Origin: Alentia gelatinosa
Taxonomy: Eukaryota > Annelida > Polychaeta > Phyllodocida > Polynoidae
Assembly (NCBI GenBank): GCA_950022655.1
Contig: OX465583.1
Location: 9,879,798 to 9,943,797 of the forward strand
DNA: 64,000 nt
Reading direction: 5' to 3'
In this document: positions 1 to 10,052 of the stretch, in pieces
How the letters are laid out: each line of letters opens with the position of its first letter
Position numbering within the stretch: position 1 is the first letter of the stretch
The notes under the pieces: model-generated
What the model was told of the DNA's origin: nothing
Database searches by the model: none
Seen by the model: only the letters and a program-made list of their open reading frames with translations
Position numbers and translations under genes: made by a program

Positions 1-177
1 AGAGAGTAGGGACACATGCCTGAATAGCAATATAGAGTATTTGTTCAGCACCAAACAGGACGTTTCAGAAGAAGGTTATTTCCTAATAGTTAGATCAGAT
101 GCACTAGGGACAAATTTGTTTGTTATATGAACAATGTTGAATAAGAGAAAACGTAGCAATTGCTGTTCAAGGTCTTT

Positions 178-589
178 AAAGCCTGCCCCCACCTACCACG
201 ATTCTGGTTCCGATTGGCCTTACGACAGCCTTCCCGACACCATTCCGATTGCAGCGTGAGGTCTGGCAAAATCGTGGTAGGTGGAACAGGTTTCTGTGAT
301 TCCGTCTAGGACAGCTCACGATAGGCTGCGATGAAAACGCCAATCGTAGAGGTCCCGATAATTTCCAACAGGTTGGAAATTTCGTAGCCTGTTGTAGGGT
401 ATTGTAGACTATCGGGAAGATATCGTGGTCAGCGTTTATGTTATTGGTCCTCCCAAGTTGTTGCCATGCTCTACGATTTCAAACTGTTGGACCTATCGGG
501 GACCTCCCGATAGGTTACGATTTTCCCATTTCAAATCGTAGCGATCGGGAAGCATGTCATGGCCTATTGTGGTAGGTGGGGGTCCCCTC
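178..589 (+). mobile_element. TA-flanked MITE, family 1, copy 1
   Basis: A roughly 410-bp element with terminal inverted repeats built on CCCCCACCTACCACGAT, present left and, reverse-complemented, right. A second near full-length copy lies inverted at 23013-23425, and aligning the two by eye fixes the ends. The outer ends differ (AAAGCCTG versus GAGGGGAC), and both sides abut TA, as expected for a Tc1/mariner-type target. No coding capacity. The body is full of short motifs such as ATCGTAG and TCGGGA in both orientations. Confidence 0.85.
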
Positions 590-741
590 TAGTCCCATAA
601 AATACGTTCTGGCACCAGAGGCGGAGGGACATATTCTATAGGACAAAAGACCAAGAAGGGAATGGCAAGAGTGTGGCAATCTTCTTGAACTTGGTACTAC
701 GACGTTATACCACCAGTGGACACTTGTCTCTCTCTCCGCAG

Positions 742-793
742 AATACGTGTGTTTTCCAGTTTAAAGTGCGGCGTTTTAACTTCACCGTTCTTG
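742..793 (+). other. Candidate internal exon (splice-signal based)
   Basis: A strong polypyrimidine tract and acceptor (TTGTCTCTCTCTCCGCAG) ends at 741. A good donor (TTG|GTGAGTGCG) follows 52 bp later at 794. Two of three frames are open; one reads NTCVFQFKVRRFNFTVL. I do not recognise the peptide and no partner exon is identified nearby. This could be a chance pairing of splice-like signals. Confidence 0.22.
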
Positions 794-876
794 GTGAGTG
801 CGTGTGGCGGGCTGCTGACGGTGCGCTCAGCCCGGGATTGTTGACAGGAGGAGGTGAGGACGGTCACGGGGGACTG

Positions 877-891
877 CCACCAGGGGGCGCC
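877..891 (+). promoter_or_regulatory. CTCF-like binding site
   Basis: CCACCAGGGGGCGCC matches the core CTCF consensus known in bilaterians. It sits in a low-repeat GC-rich block, not inside any repeat family found here. Confidence 0.5.
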
Positions 892-1062
892 TCCGTCCCC
901 GGTGGGCGGGCCCCCGTTTATCGCCCTCCTCCAGGGCTTGTCCTCCTCAACGACCACCACCAGCGCCCCCACACGGCTGTCCACGCGCCGCCGTCCGGTC
1001 CAACCCGTTTCAACGTGATCATTCTCAATATGCAGGGTTAGGCTTTGCATGACAGCATCCTT

Positions 1063-1275
1063 GGGGCCCGTTTAATAATCTAGGATTGTACATGGAGACC
1101 CTTTTCTGTATCGCGTACAAGTGTTTAATAATATTCAAGTCTGTTCAGTTAGACAGTCTTAGCCGTCCATAAGGTCGTCCATATGTGTTAAATAAAGTTA
1201 TCCCACATCGTCCCTGGGTCTCTATGGCATACAGAAAAGGGTCTAGATGTAGATCCTATATTATTAGATGGCCCC
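1063..1275 (-). mobile_element. H-family MITE (PIF/Harbinger-type ends), copy 1
   Basis: Long terminal inverted repeats of about 45 bp, starting GGGCCCGTTTAATAATC and running in to ACCCTTTTCTGTA. The interior carries GACAGTCTTAG-like sequence shared with copies at 4989, 6639, 18244 and 47929. This copy is reversed relative to them. It is uninterrupted, so it serves as the empty-site reference for nested insertions in two other copies. Confidence 0.85.
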
Positions 1276-1289
1276 AGAAACGTTCCTAC

Positions 1290-1610
1290 TACCACTGGTA
1301 CCATGAGCACAACTGTTTACAACATCCACCACCGCAATAAATACTGCTATCACTAGCGCTGGTAGCATGAACACAACTATTAAAAGCACCACCACCACAA
1401 CCAGCATCAACACTGTCATCACTACCAATGGTACCATGTGCACGACTACTAACAAGATCCCCGTCAAAACCACATCACACTGCCATCACTACCACTAGGA
1501 GGGTGAACCCAACTGTTAACAGCATCACCACCAAGACTGTCACCAACAACATCATCAATACCACTGCGAACATAACTATTAAAAGAACCACCACTATGAA
1601 CGATTCGGAT
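1290..1610. repeat. Low-complexity CAY-rich repeat
   Basis: Imperfect runs of ACC, ATC and CAC trinucleotides with roughly 100-bp periodicity, each period containing a GGTACCATG or GGTAGCATG motif. It immediately follows the H element. The short ORFs here are low-complexity and not credible genes. From 1640 to 2145 I see nothing identifiable. Confidence 0.6.
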
Positions 1611-2145
1611 AAGGAAGTTGTAACATGATGTAACATGAGGTCCCAAATGTATTGCAGCTGCTTGTCTATAATATAGTCAGAGTTCAGGTAATTGTTGATA
1701 AATTAGAATCTTAGTAGGAGCGGGTGTATATGGAAGTTTTAGGGGTTTTGTTTCTTGCGGCTCTTCGATAGCACGAACACATCTATCAATGGCATCACCA
1801 CCACCCCATTACCAAGTCTATGGGTAAAAATACCAGGGGCGAGATAGCCAATTCTATTTTGCTCCACAAAAAAATATCACTAATTGTCAATGATAAGGCG
1901 TTATAACGTACGGATCTCTACCCCTCTGAAACAAAATATGTCTACTCTAACGTCTCTGCAGTCTTCGATCACAGCTGCGAATCTGAATGGCAAACACTGT
2001 AGTGTATACCACGGACTCGTCCGAGAGGAAGAGACATGATCAACAAACCATCAAATATTGAAACAGCGAACGATCGTCGGGTCAGCAGAGTCTGCAGCAA
2101 TGAGTAATGACGAGGGATAATGATAGATGAGGGTCGGGTATTTAC

Positions 2146-2640
2146 TTAGATTGATAGTCCAGAAAAGTGAGCATTAAACAGGTTGTTATACTACCTGTCA
2201 GTAATGTTTTCTTAATACAAGATTTATATAGAGCTGCAATGAAAATCATAAAAATAGATAATACGCCACGACTTTGGATGCCCCGCAATCGTCATTGAGG
2301 CAAAGCCTAGTGGCGGCTACGGTGCATCCAAACAAGTTGAAGATTGTTTACTTTACATAGATTAAACGAGGCGTACAGCTTTAGCAGAAATTGAGATTTC
2401 TACTTAAATTGAAGGTCCAGAAATGTGAGAATTAAACAGGTTGTCTTACAACCTGCCAGTAATGTTTTCTTAATATAAGATCTATGTAGAACTACACTGA
2501 AAATTGTATAAATAGACAAAACTCGATGAGTTTGGATGCTCTGCAATTGTCATCGAGGCAAAGGCGAGTGACAATATGGCGCATCCAAATGAGTGGAGTA
2601 TGGTTTATTTTACGAATCGAGTGCCGTACTAGATTTATTG
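2146..2640 (+). repeat. Tandem pair of hairpin modules
   Basis: Two direct copies of about 250 bp, starting near 2146 and 2398. Each ends in a palindrome whose arms are TTTGGATGC and GCATCCAAA. The hairpin tips (GAGGCAAAGCC, GAGGCAAAGGC) resemble the GAGGCGAAGCC tip of the HT superfamily, so this is probably another HT subfamily. From 2641 to 2847 nothing is recognised beyond a CRE-like TGACGTCA near 2790. Confidence 0.65.
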
Positions 2641-2847
2641 TACCCCTTTCACGCAAATTAGAAGAGCAATGCTATCTCAGAAAAAAAATCATTCAAATTA
2701 TTTTGCAAATCCACTTAAAAACATCTAATCTCATTGTTGATATCTTGTCTTCTCTCTGAAATCCTGGCCGCTGATTGGGCAATCGCATATGACGTCATCT
2801 CACATCTCTCCGCCACGACGATGGCGTACAATTGTCAGTTTACAGGG

Positions 2848-3486
2848 GTGACCACTTCGCTTCGTGAGTTAATCTGCGGCCAAACGAGGTGGAGTACAGA
2901 CCAGGGAGCTGTTTCAAAAGCCGGGGGGAGTAAACGGGAATGGCCACCGCCAAAGCGAGAGCAATCATATGCATTAAAAGCAGGTTCTAAGGTCTCGTTC
3001 CAGAACTGGCATCGCTGTTAAGATCCCAGTGCCGTTAGCTATGCCACCATAACAAACGAGACATTTAATAAATCAGTATATATCGAATGATTTGATAATT
3101 CCAAATCATTCCTCGTATTTTCCCCCACATTTCCGGTTTTATTTGACGCTTCTATATGAATTCTTAGCGGAGTTACAGAGCCTAACTATTGAAACGGGTA
3201 CTACCACTGTTGGTGCCGCTTTGGTCCAAAGTGCCGCTCGCTGTTAGCGAGGTGCCGCCATTTGGTTAGTGAGGGCAACAAAGAGAGTTTTTTCAACTAA
3301 TGAAACAGCTCCCAGGTTATTTGCGTTGAGTAGGTGTCTGATTTGATCTCACTCCGTATAACATTATTAATCAATAAAATAATTCACCCAATCAGCCATT
3401 GTGTATTTGGTACACTACCTTCATGGCCATGGAGAACGAGTTCCCAATGTTAAGTCTAAGGAGAAAATACATCAGGGTCAGATTAT
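2848..3486 (+). mobile_element. HT-B element, 5'-truncated, interrupted by S
   Basis: The right half of the B hairpin (from TTCGCTTCGTGAGTTAATC to GTGGAGTACAGACC) resumes at 3317 with TTATTTGCGTTGAGTAGG. It continues through the B tail, which carries TCACCCAATCAGCCATTG and ends near 3486. The interruption at 2906-3311 is a separate element. First member of a head-to-tail train B-C-D-A. Confidence 0.75.
2906..3311. mobile_element. S-family MITE nested in HT-B
   Basis: Perfect 11-bp terminal inverted repeats, GAGCTGTTTCA...TGAAACAGCTC, flanked on both sides by CCAGG (2901-2905 and 3312-3316). Intact HT-B copies show a single CCAAG-like site here, so this is a clean insertion. Terminus and flank resemble families H, N, R and U. 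Confidence 0.75.
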
Positions 3487-3778
3487 AAAAGAAACCAACG
3501 AGTTTTAGTCAAAGTTGTCGTTCTCAACAAATTTGATGTGGAGTGATATGAGCAAGGCGAAACTGAGTGAATATCACATAGCATTTCAAACGAGCCGAAG
3601 AGCAAGTTCTTTGACCATAACAAGTTGCTTTCTGTATTTATCTCACACCTATACTTACTAAAAGAATGGAAGACACACAGGATATAGACCATGGAGAACG
3701 GACTGCATTACTCGTAGGGGCATGGAGCATGAGTTCCTAAAGCTAAGCCTATGGAGAAAAACACCAGAGGTGAGATAA
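3487..3778 (+). mobile_element. HT-C element, copy 1
   Basis: Hairpin from GAAACCAACGAG with arms around GTCAAAGTTGTCGTTCTC, and a tip that includes AAGGCGAAACTGAGTGAATA. The tail has ACACACAGGATATAGACCAT and ends CAGAGGTGAGATAA. It directly abuts HT-B on the left and HT-D on the right. Confidence 0.8.
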
Positions 3779-4062
3779 TTAGTAGAAACTGAATGAGAGT
3801 TAGTAGTGTTAGTGTTTATCGCACGACGGGCAGGTCGCGAAATACTGCACGAGGCGTTAGACGAGCGTAATGAGAAGCAGACCTGACCGGAGTGTGATAA
3901 CCACTAACACTATAACTCGAGTTCAGTTAAGTATTTATCCAACCCCCCTCCAAAATATTCATTTCTTACATGCGTGCAATAAATAACAATTTACTGCACG
4001 GCCGCCCGAATATAGTCAGCTAATGTTAAGCCTATGGTGTTTTTTTATTAGGGGTGAGATAA
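3779..4062 (+). mobile_element. HT-D element, copy 1
   Basis: The hairpin arms carry TTAGTGTTTATCGCAC and its complement around GACCTGACCGG. The tail ends TTTTTTATTAGGGGTGAGATAA. Third member of the train; other D copies are at 18287, 18600, 47091, 47620 and 60045. Confidence 0.8.
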
Positions 4063-4358
4063 TATAGAGGAAACCAATGAAAGTTAAGGGTCAGAGCTTG
4101 TATCCCATCGAGTTTGAATCGCGTAGTAATTCACAAGGCGAAGCCGCGTGAATTATGTAGCGATTCAAACGAGATGGGATTGAGCTCTGACCCTAAACTT
4201 GAATGGGTTTCTGAATCTATCTCACCCTTTACATTGACTAATGGGCTAACATTTGTGACTTAATCCCCCATTGGATATTTTTCCTAAATATCTCATGGGC
4301 GTTAGATACGAGTTCCAAATGTTAAGTCTATGGAGAAAAAATATCTGGGGTGAGATAA
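4063..4358 (+). mobile_element. HT-A element, copy 1
   Basis: Starts TATAGAGGAAACC. Arms are GGGTCAGAGCTTGTATCCCA and the complementary GGGATTGAGCTCTGACCC; the tip is CAAGGCGAAGCCGCGTGAA. The tail runs from TCTATCTCACCC to GGGGTGAGATAA and contains its own small palindrome around TTGGATATTTTTCCTAAATA. It closes the B-C-D-A train and is a good reference copy for subfamily A. Confidence 0.85.
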
Positions 4359-4988
4359 ACACTTAAAACCCTGTCTCCTTGTCGGCGGACCGGAGTAACA
4401 GCTCGTGCCGGGAGGAGCGCCCTGATCCGCAGGCGCAGATAGCAGCTCCCTGGCCACTATTGACCCTTTCCGCTGCACCTCTTGGCCCGTGCTTGTGCAT
4501 TCCAACTAAGGGTGGGGCGGGCGGGAGGGTAGATCGATGAAGGTGATGGTGGGTACGGCTTTTGTGGGGGTTTCTAGCCGTGGTGCTGTAAGGTGGTCGA
4601 GAGGTACACTAAAGGTAGAATAAGGCTTGGATTAAAGGCTTTGATGGTAAAAGTATGTGTAATTGTATTTGTTCATGATCAAACTGGATTGGAATTACCC
4701 CAGTGGAGATTCAAAATATCTTAGTTTATTTCAGGGATATAATCAGTGATTTTATACTTATAGGTCAAAAGTAATAGCAGAGATATTATTATTATTATTA
4801 CACTACTCCGAAAAAAGGATAAGATTCTGGCTACATTGTCACACACACTAATTATACTTTTGTATTCCACATATGTATGTCATCAACGAGTTTTCCTCAT
4901 CTTTGTTATACCTTCAGTTTACACTGGTGGGGATCACTGAACAATGCTGGGAAAGCATTACACAATACTCTTTCTGCATCAATAGCCT
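4359..4988. other. Unassigned interval
   Basis: No copy elsewhere in the window and no credible coding sequence. A short ATT microsatellite lies near 4785-4800. The 67-codon minus-strand ORF at the left edge runs into the HT-A tail and is not credible. Confidence 0.4.
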
Positions 4989-5201
4989 GGGGGCCCGTTT
5001 AATAACCTAGGCTCGTACATGTAGACCCCCTTCTGTATGCCATAGAGACCCATTTGGGTAACTTTATTCAACACTTATGGATGACCTTGTGGACGACTAA
5101 GACTGTCTTAGTGTGAACAGACTCAAATATTATAAAAATGATAACCTTTGTAGAAGTTACAGAAATGTCCTCATGTACGATCCCTAGATCATTAATTAAC
5201 T
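4989..5201 (+). mobile_element. H-family MITE, copy 2, right end decayed
   Basis: Left end GGGGGCCCGTTTAATAACC, then TTCTGTATGCCATAGAGACC and GACTAAGACTGTCTTAG as in other H copies. The right terminal repeat is degenerate (TGTACGATCCCTAGATCATT). The left flank ends CCTGG. From 5202 to 5710 nothing is recognised. Confidence 0.75.
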
Positions 5202-5710
5202 ATGGCATTCCCTTGGGCATGGCAGGACAATGCTGCTTCTTTTCCTTGGCAGTTTTTCGGGGGATGATCATTGAATTGTAAGAATTACAGGATGCATTTG
5301 ACTGGATGCTACCAGTGAATCTCTAGAAAATCAGAAAATTCAGATCAAGATTTATGACTTGTAGTCTTAAATCTGTAAAACATTTAACAACAAAAATGAC
5401 AGGGGCTGGCCATAACGGTCATAATTGCTTATACTGCGGGTTAAATCTAATTGAATAAATTGGTCGTCAAACTACCCAAACAATACTGCCGGTTGTAATA
5501 CATTTGCAGGCGAATGATGTGTGGTTGTTAAAGGGTTAAACGGGCCCCTGCTTTTGTATCGTACCAGTTAGTAATTACCTATTCCCATAGCTGGGGGGCT
5601 TGTCACAAGTATTATAAAATATCATCACAGTTGCTTTACAAGTAAATGTCCAGTGAATAATCACTCAGCAAGTTTTCACAGAGGAAAGAGGATCACATGC
5701 TATATTCCCG

Positions 5711-5792
<82 letters not shown>
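5711..5792. repeat. (TA)n microsatellite
   Basis: An uninterrupted alternating TA tract of about 80 bp. It is followed directly by the right half of an H element, whose left half it appears to have replaced. Confidence 0.95.
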
Positions 5793-5794
<2 letters not shown>

Positions 5795-5795
<1 letters not shown>

Positions 5796-5872
5796 TAAAC
5801 ACTAACCCTTGTACAAGTTACATAAAGGGGTCTTCATGTACGATCCTAGATTATTAAACGTGCCCCTGCATT
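5795..5872 (+). mobile_element. H-family MITE fragment (right half)
   Basis: TAACCCTTGTACAAGTTACA followed by TCATGTACGATCCTAG and a terminal ATTATTAAACGTGCCCCTG. It matches the right half of other H copies; the left half is missing at the TA microsatellite. Confidence 0.7.
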
Positions 5873-6230
5873 TGTATAATATCCCGGCTAATGTTTATCT
5901 ATTCTCCTGAGCTTGGTAAAAGAACTGTCCCCGTTTTGCACCCCGATGCACCGCATGGACACGGGGGTGGGTGGGTGGGCGGGGGCGGGGTGGTGGCCAT
6001 GGGGCGGTGCTTGTGTGGTGGGGTTCAGTGGTGATCCGCCCCCCGCCGCTCTCCCCCCACCAGACACCAGTTCAGCGCACACCAAGCACATTAGTCGGCG
6101 GATGTGTGCGGCTCTAATCCCTGAGATTAGGCGGATTAAGGCTGGACTCCACTGCCGCCTGTATCAACTCGGGCCTCACCAGCCCCATCATCATCCGCAC
6201 ACCATCCGGGGTCGTTCAAGAGTTGATTTT
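5873..6230 (+). promoter_or_regulatory. GC-rich low-repeat block with homeodomain-site cluster
   Basis: Single-copy in the window. It contains a G-run cluster at 5963-5990 (six runs of three or more G, a strong G-quadruplex candidate). Three K50-homeodomain (Otx/bicoid-type) cores lie within about 25 bp: TAATCC at 6115, GATTA at 6125 and GGATTA at 6133. No protein domain in any ORF. Assignment as a regulatory element is inference. Confidence 0.35.
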
Positions 6231-6634
6231 ATTATCCATCGTATACAAAGCCCCCATTGGAAACGCATAGGGACTCAGTAAACCATGACCCATTGTATAA
6301 AACCTGTCAGATACCATAACTGTGGTATACGGATTCAAACCTGAGGTATACCGCCTCAGAACCATGGTATACGGGAAAAATAGTCCCTTTTGCTATAGAG
6401 CAGAGAAATAGTCCCTATTGTTATACCATTAATTATGGCAATAACTGAGTTTAATTTATTCGAAAATATGGATAATAAATACAACAAACGATGATTTTGT
6501 GGACAGGCGGCTCTGTAAACCACTCGGGGTTGACGTCGTAATACACTCGCTAGCGCTCGTGTATTACTACGCGTCAATCCCTCGTGGTTTACGGCCGCCT
6601 GTCCACAAAACCATCGATTATTGTCTATTTAAAT
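6231..6634 (-). mobile_element. HT-J element, copy 1
   Basis: The tail starts ATTATCCATCGTATACAAAG and ends ATGGATAATAAATACAAC. The hairpin at about 6488-6620 has arms TTTTGTGGACAGGCGG and CCGCCTGTCCACAAAA with an inner palindrome around CGCTAGCGCTCG. Its plan matches HT-E, with TTATCC...GGATAA bounding the tail. A hairpin-less copy is at 44629. Confidence 0.8.
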
Positions 6635-6638
6635 CTGG

Positions 6639-7127
6639 GTCCCTTTTGATAATCTAGGATCGTGCATGTGGACCTTTCTCTTTATCTCACCCCTGGAATA
6701 AATGTCCATAGGTTTAACATTGGGAATTCGTTCTCCATGCCCCTACAAGTATTGCAGTGCGTTCTCCACGGTTAATACCCTGTGTGTTGTCCATTCTTTT
6801 AGTGTGAACAGGGGTGAGATAAAGACAGAAAGCAACTCGTTTTTGTCAAAGAAGTCTTTGTGATATTCACTCGGCTGTCGCCTCGTTCATATCACTCCGC
6901 ATCAAACTCGTGAAGAACAACGACTTTGACCATAACTTATTGGTTTCTTCTTCAGTATGCCATAGAGACCCAGGACGATATGGATCAACTTTATTCAACA
7001 CTTATGGATAATCTTATGGACGACTAATACTGTCTTAGTGAACAGACTTAAATATAATGAAACAATAACCCTTGTCCGAGGTACAGAAAAGGGTGTTCAT
7101 GTACGATCCTACATTATTAAACGGGAC
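6639..7127 (+). mobile_element. H-family MITE interrupted by HT-C
   Basis: The left end TCCCTTTTGATAATCTAGG and right end ATTATTAAACGGGA bracket an HT-C copy at 6681-6950. The H sequence resumes as TTCAGTATGCCATAGAGACC. The flanks are CTGG on the left and CCAGG on the right. Confidence 0.85.
6681..6950 (-). mobile_element. HT-C element, copy 2, nested in H
   Basis: Reverse-oriented C copy running from TTTATCTCACCCCTGG through AGTATTGCAGTGCGTTCTCC to the hairpin with tip TCGGCTGTCGCCTCGTTC. It ends TTATTGGTTTCTTC. It lies a few bases inside the H left terminal repeat, the same place used by a D-D-A train at 18287. Confidence 0.8.
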
Positions 7128-7149
7128 CCAGGTTACCTTTTAATAATCT

Positions 7150-7245
7150 AGGATCTGGTGTACTATGTGACCGTAATATCTGGTATAATATCTGGTGTAC
7201 TATCTGACCGAAATATCTGGTGTACTATCTGACCGAGAAATATGA
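7150..7245. repeat. Short tandem repeat
   Basis: Three to four imperfect copies built on ATCTGGTGTACTATCTGACC. It follows a fragment that looks like the left end of an H element (TTTTAATAATCTAGGATC). Confidence 0.6.
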
Positions 7246-7460
7246 TGGCCCGACATACTCTTGGGGTATTATATGGGGATATGGTTAGTGTGCCTGAATG
7301 GGATCTGTTCCGTGTTGCTTGAGTCCAAAACCGTCCAAAACCAAAAAGGAACAGACGGAATTCAGACACAATCACAATGTTTCCTTATCATCACATACCT
7401 CAAAATGTTTAAAGACCCCATTTAAAACTCACTTTTCATTATCTCATCAAGTCACATATA

Positions 7461-7615
7461 CCTGCCTAGACTCAGGCTGTTTCAGGAATGGCAAGTTGAC
7501 TGGGTGTATTAGGTTACAGAAAACATTGACTAAATGTAACCCAATACCTTTTGATTTTTATTTATTTATAACTGCACGCTCATTCATCAATGATGAACAT
7601 ACCTTTTGCTCCTAG
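7461..7615 (+). mobile_element. O-family element, 3' part
   Basis: Starts near CTGCCTAGACTCAGGC. It ends with a small hairpin, TTCATC-AAT-GATGAA (7583-7597), then about 14 nt and CTAG (7612-7615) followed by T. That is the layout of a Helitron 3' end. Further copies are at 8400, 8836, 45198, 46166, 51985, 52335 and 58962. Confidence 0.7.
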
Positions 7616-7635
7616 TCTCTTATTAGCTCACTGGG

Positions 7636-8399
7636 TGGCGTTTACACTAGACGACTAAATATGTGGCCACTGTAGATCATCAGACCAAATTTTCACCCCA
7701 GATATTTTTTCTCCATAGACTTAACATTGGAAACTCGTATTTAACACCCATTAGATATTTAGGAAAAATATCCAATGGGGGATAATGTCACAAATGTTAG
7801 CCCATTAGTCAATATTAAGGGTGAGATAAATTCAGAAACCCATTCAAGTTTAGGGTCAGAGCTCGATCCCATCTCATGTGAATCACATAGCAATTCACGC
7901 GGCTTCGCCTTTTGAATTACTACGTGATTCAAACTCGATGAGATACGAGCTCAGACCCTAAACTTCCATGGGTTTCCTCTATAATAGTCGTCAGGTGGTG
8001 CTCCATTAAGCAATTCCTCCCGCAAAATCTGTTGCCCCCGAATTTCCTTAAGTGTTTACACTAGAGGAGTCTCAATAGAAATGCGATCGATTGAGTTAAA
8101 ATAGTCGCTACAAGACGTCTCTGTACATACCACATGCAGAGGCGCCAAGTGAGTAAAAGAGTAAGGAATTGAAGTGCAGATCACCCCCTGTCTAGACTAA
8201 GTCAAGCTGGCTAGAAATAGTCGCAGGCAATAGACCATGTCCAATAGTTGTCAGGTGGTGCCATATTGCATAATCTGATGTAATCAGACGATCTGTAGTC
8301 ATCACTCACTTGGCGTTTACACTAGACGATTTCTAGCCTTTTACTGCTGAAAGTCGTCAGGTGGTGTTAAATTAATGAAATGTCTAGCGTAAACGCCAG
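7636..8399. mobile_element. L-family element, interrupted by HT-A
   Basis: Left end GGCGTTTACACTAGACGACT and right end TCTAGCGTAAACGCC. An HT-A copy sits at 7690-7983. Internal end-like motifs at 8046 (GTTTACACTAGAGGAGTC) and 8313 (GGCGTTTACACTAGACGATT), plus three AGTCGTCAGGTGGTG motifs, suggest two or more L copies fused together. Confidence 0.65.
7690..7983 (-). mobile_element. HT-A element, copy 2, nested in L
   Basis: Runs TTTTCACCCCAGATATT, CTCCATAGACTTAACATTGG, the tail palindrome, AAGGGTGAGATAAATTC, then the A hairpin with tip GCGGCTTCGCC. It ends GGGTTTCCTCTATA. Confidence 0.85.
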
Positions 8400-8750
8400 T
8401 GTCTCAGGGTCTTAGAGGCATGCCCAGCTGACCATGACCAATCACTAGAGACCGAAATATCTCATTGATGTACTGGTTTGTGATATTTTTGGCTCCTGGA
8501 CTCAAGCAGTTGCAGAAATGTCATGTTGACTGCATGTATTGGGTTACAGAAAAGATCTAAATGTACAGAAAAGATCTAAATGTAACCCAAACAAAACAAA
8601 AATTCCCGAGGAACCATGGTCTTTTGGACAAAAGGACGACGATAAAAAGGGAAAAGCTTTTTACACTGAATGTAACCCAAATCTTTTAATTCATATCCAT
8701 TTATAACTGAACACTCATTCCTCCATGATGAACATTCCTTTTGCTCCTAG
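8400..8750 (+). mobile_element. O-family element, copy 2
   Basis: Begins directly at the right end of the L element with AGTGTCTCAGGGTCTTAGAG, so its 5' part is missing. It contains a 70-bp stretch not found in other O copies (about 8575-8645) and a short direct duplication of AGAAAAGATCTAAATGTA. It ends with a hairpin (TCATTCCTCCATGATGAA) and CTAG at 8747-8750. Confidence 0.7.
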
Positions 8751-8789
8751 CCTCATATTAGCGGACTGGGTGTTGTGTGGATGAGAGTT

Positions 8790-8835
8790 TACCTGCGTTT
8801 ACACTAGACAACTAATTATGTGGCCACTGTAGATC
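8790..8835 (+). mobile_element. L-family left-end fragment
   Basis: TGCGTTTACACTAGACAACT followed by ATGTGGCCACTGTAGATCA, as at 7638-7680. It is fused directly to the next O copy. The L-end plus O-body arrangement occurs twice in a row, which suggests a tandem duplication. Confidence 0.6.
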
Positions 8836-9073
8836 AGGGTGCCAGTGTCTTAGCGGCATGCCCGGCTAACCATGACCAATCACTAGACCGAAATACCTCA
8901 TTGATCTACTGGTGCTTGATATTTATATATCCTAGACTCAAGCAGTTGAAAAAATGGCAAGTTAACTTGGTGCAAGTGGGTTACAGAAAAAAATGTAACC
9001 CTATACATTTAATTGTTATTCATATATTACTGCACGCTCATTCATCCATGATGAACATACCTTTGGCTCCTAG
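8836..9073 (+). mobile_element. O-family element, copy 3, 5'-truncated
   Basis: Starts GGTGCCAGTGTCTTAGCGG and ends with the hairpin TTCATCC-ATGATGAA and CTAG (9070-9073). The 40-bp right flank (CCTCATATTAGC...CTGGGTG) is repeated after the 7615 and 8750 ends, supporting tandem duplication of this segment. Confidence 0.7.
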
Positions 9074-9114
9074 CCTCATATTAGCTCACTGGGTGGTGTG
9101 TGGGTGAGAGTTAA

Positions 9115-10051
9115 CTAAACACCGGGTCACACGCTAACCCGCTGACGGCCGCACTAAGCCTCCAGTCCGCCTGAGCAGCTCCCGGAGCACCTCACGGATC
9201 CCCGCTCAGTCCCAGAGGTCACCAAATCCCGTTGTCCTTGGCGCCCACCCTAACCGCAGCCACAGAGACTCTCCCTGCATAACGCAACACTAAGCCTGCG
9301 CTGGGAGACTCAACCTGCCTCCTATAGTCACTGCCTCTCACTCTCTCTCTCTCTCTCTACCTCGGACTCTCCCGGGAGTTGCCCTGTGTGTCGTAACCCT
9401 GATGCGCAGCCACCGTTGCCACTACAGTACTCTCTTAATTCCGACCCATTCACAAATGTCATTGGCGTGCCTCGACTAGGCCCTAAATTGCCTTGTTAGG
9501 CCTGTTTGGACGGCCTGATGATGCACATTGGACGGCGGCCTGTGATTGGTCAGCGCCGATGATAATTGCGCGCGCAGCAGACGACAGGGACGCTGCTCCT
9601 CGCCACTGTGGCGCCAGTCGCGGCGGCTTTTTGGGTAAACTTGTGCTGGCGCCTGCCTGCCTACTACTACTACTCGGAACTGCTCGGAACAGCTCGGAAC
9701 TGCTCGGAACTGCTCGGAGCTGCTCGGGGCTCTGCGTGTATAGAGAGAGGCTGGTGAGACGTCCACAGTCTCGTGGTACCTCCTCCTCCTTCTTCCTCAG
9801 TTGGATACATTGCGTAGCGGAGTATTGCGGCGGTGGCAGACAGGCACAGAGCGCGCGGAAACAAGGCAGGATCCCCTGGAGGAGTTGGCACTGACCCTCA
9901 GCCGGTGTCCACCCGTTACCGTTCCCGTTCCCCCTGGAGGACCCGGGTTCTACCTACCTCCACACCTCCCTCCTCGCCACGCCCTGCCACAACACCACTG
10001 GTCGACGCGGCGGGAGTGGACAGGCATACCTTGCAGACAACGTGACAATCC
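9115..10051 (+). promoter_or_regulatory. GC-rich island: candidate promoter and 5' exon
   Basis: A roughly 0.9-kb CpG-rich block amid AT-rich repeats. It contains a reverse CCAAT box (CTGTGATTGGTCAGCGC, about 9540-9556), CGCGCGCAG, a short direct repeat of CTCGGAACTG (9676-9720), and a good splice donor CCG|GTGAGTGAATG at 10052. This is consistent with a promoter and non-coding first exon on the plus strand. The overlapping ORFs show no domain, and no downstream exon is identified. Confidence 0.4.
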
Positions 10052-10052
10052 G

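Larger units (their letters stand above)
590..1062. other. Low-repeat GC-rich block
   Basis: No copy elsewhere in the window. It holds a candidate exon (742-793) and a CTCF-like site (877-891), listed separately. From 840 to 1000 it is GC-rich with several G and C runs. The overlapping ORFs on both strands have no recognisable domain. Confidence 0.4.

Noticed and set aside
2785..2800. CRE-like TGACGTCA as a promoter
   Set aside because: An isolated 8-bp palindrome in AT-rich sequence between repeats, with no other promoter features.
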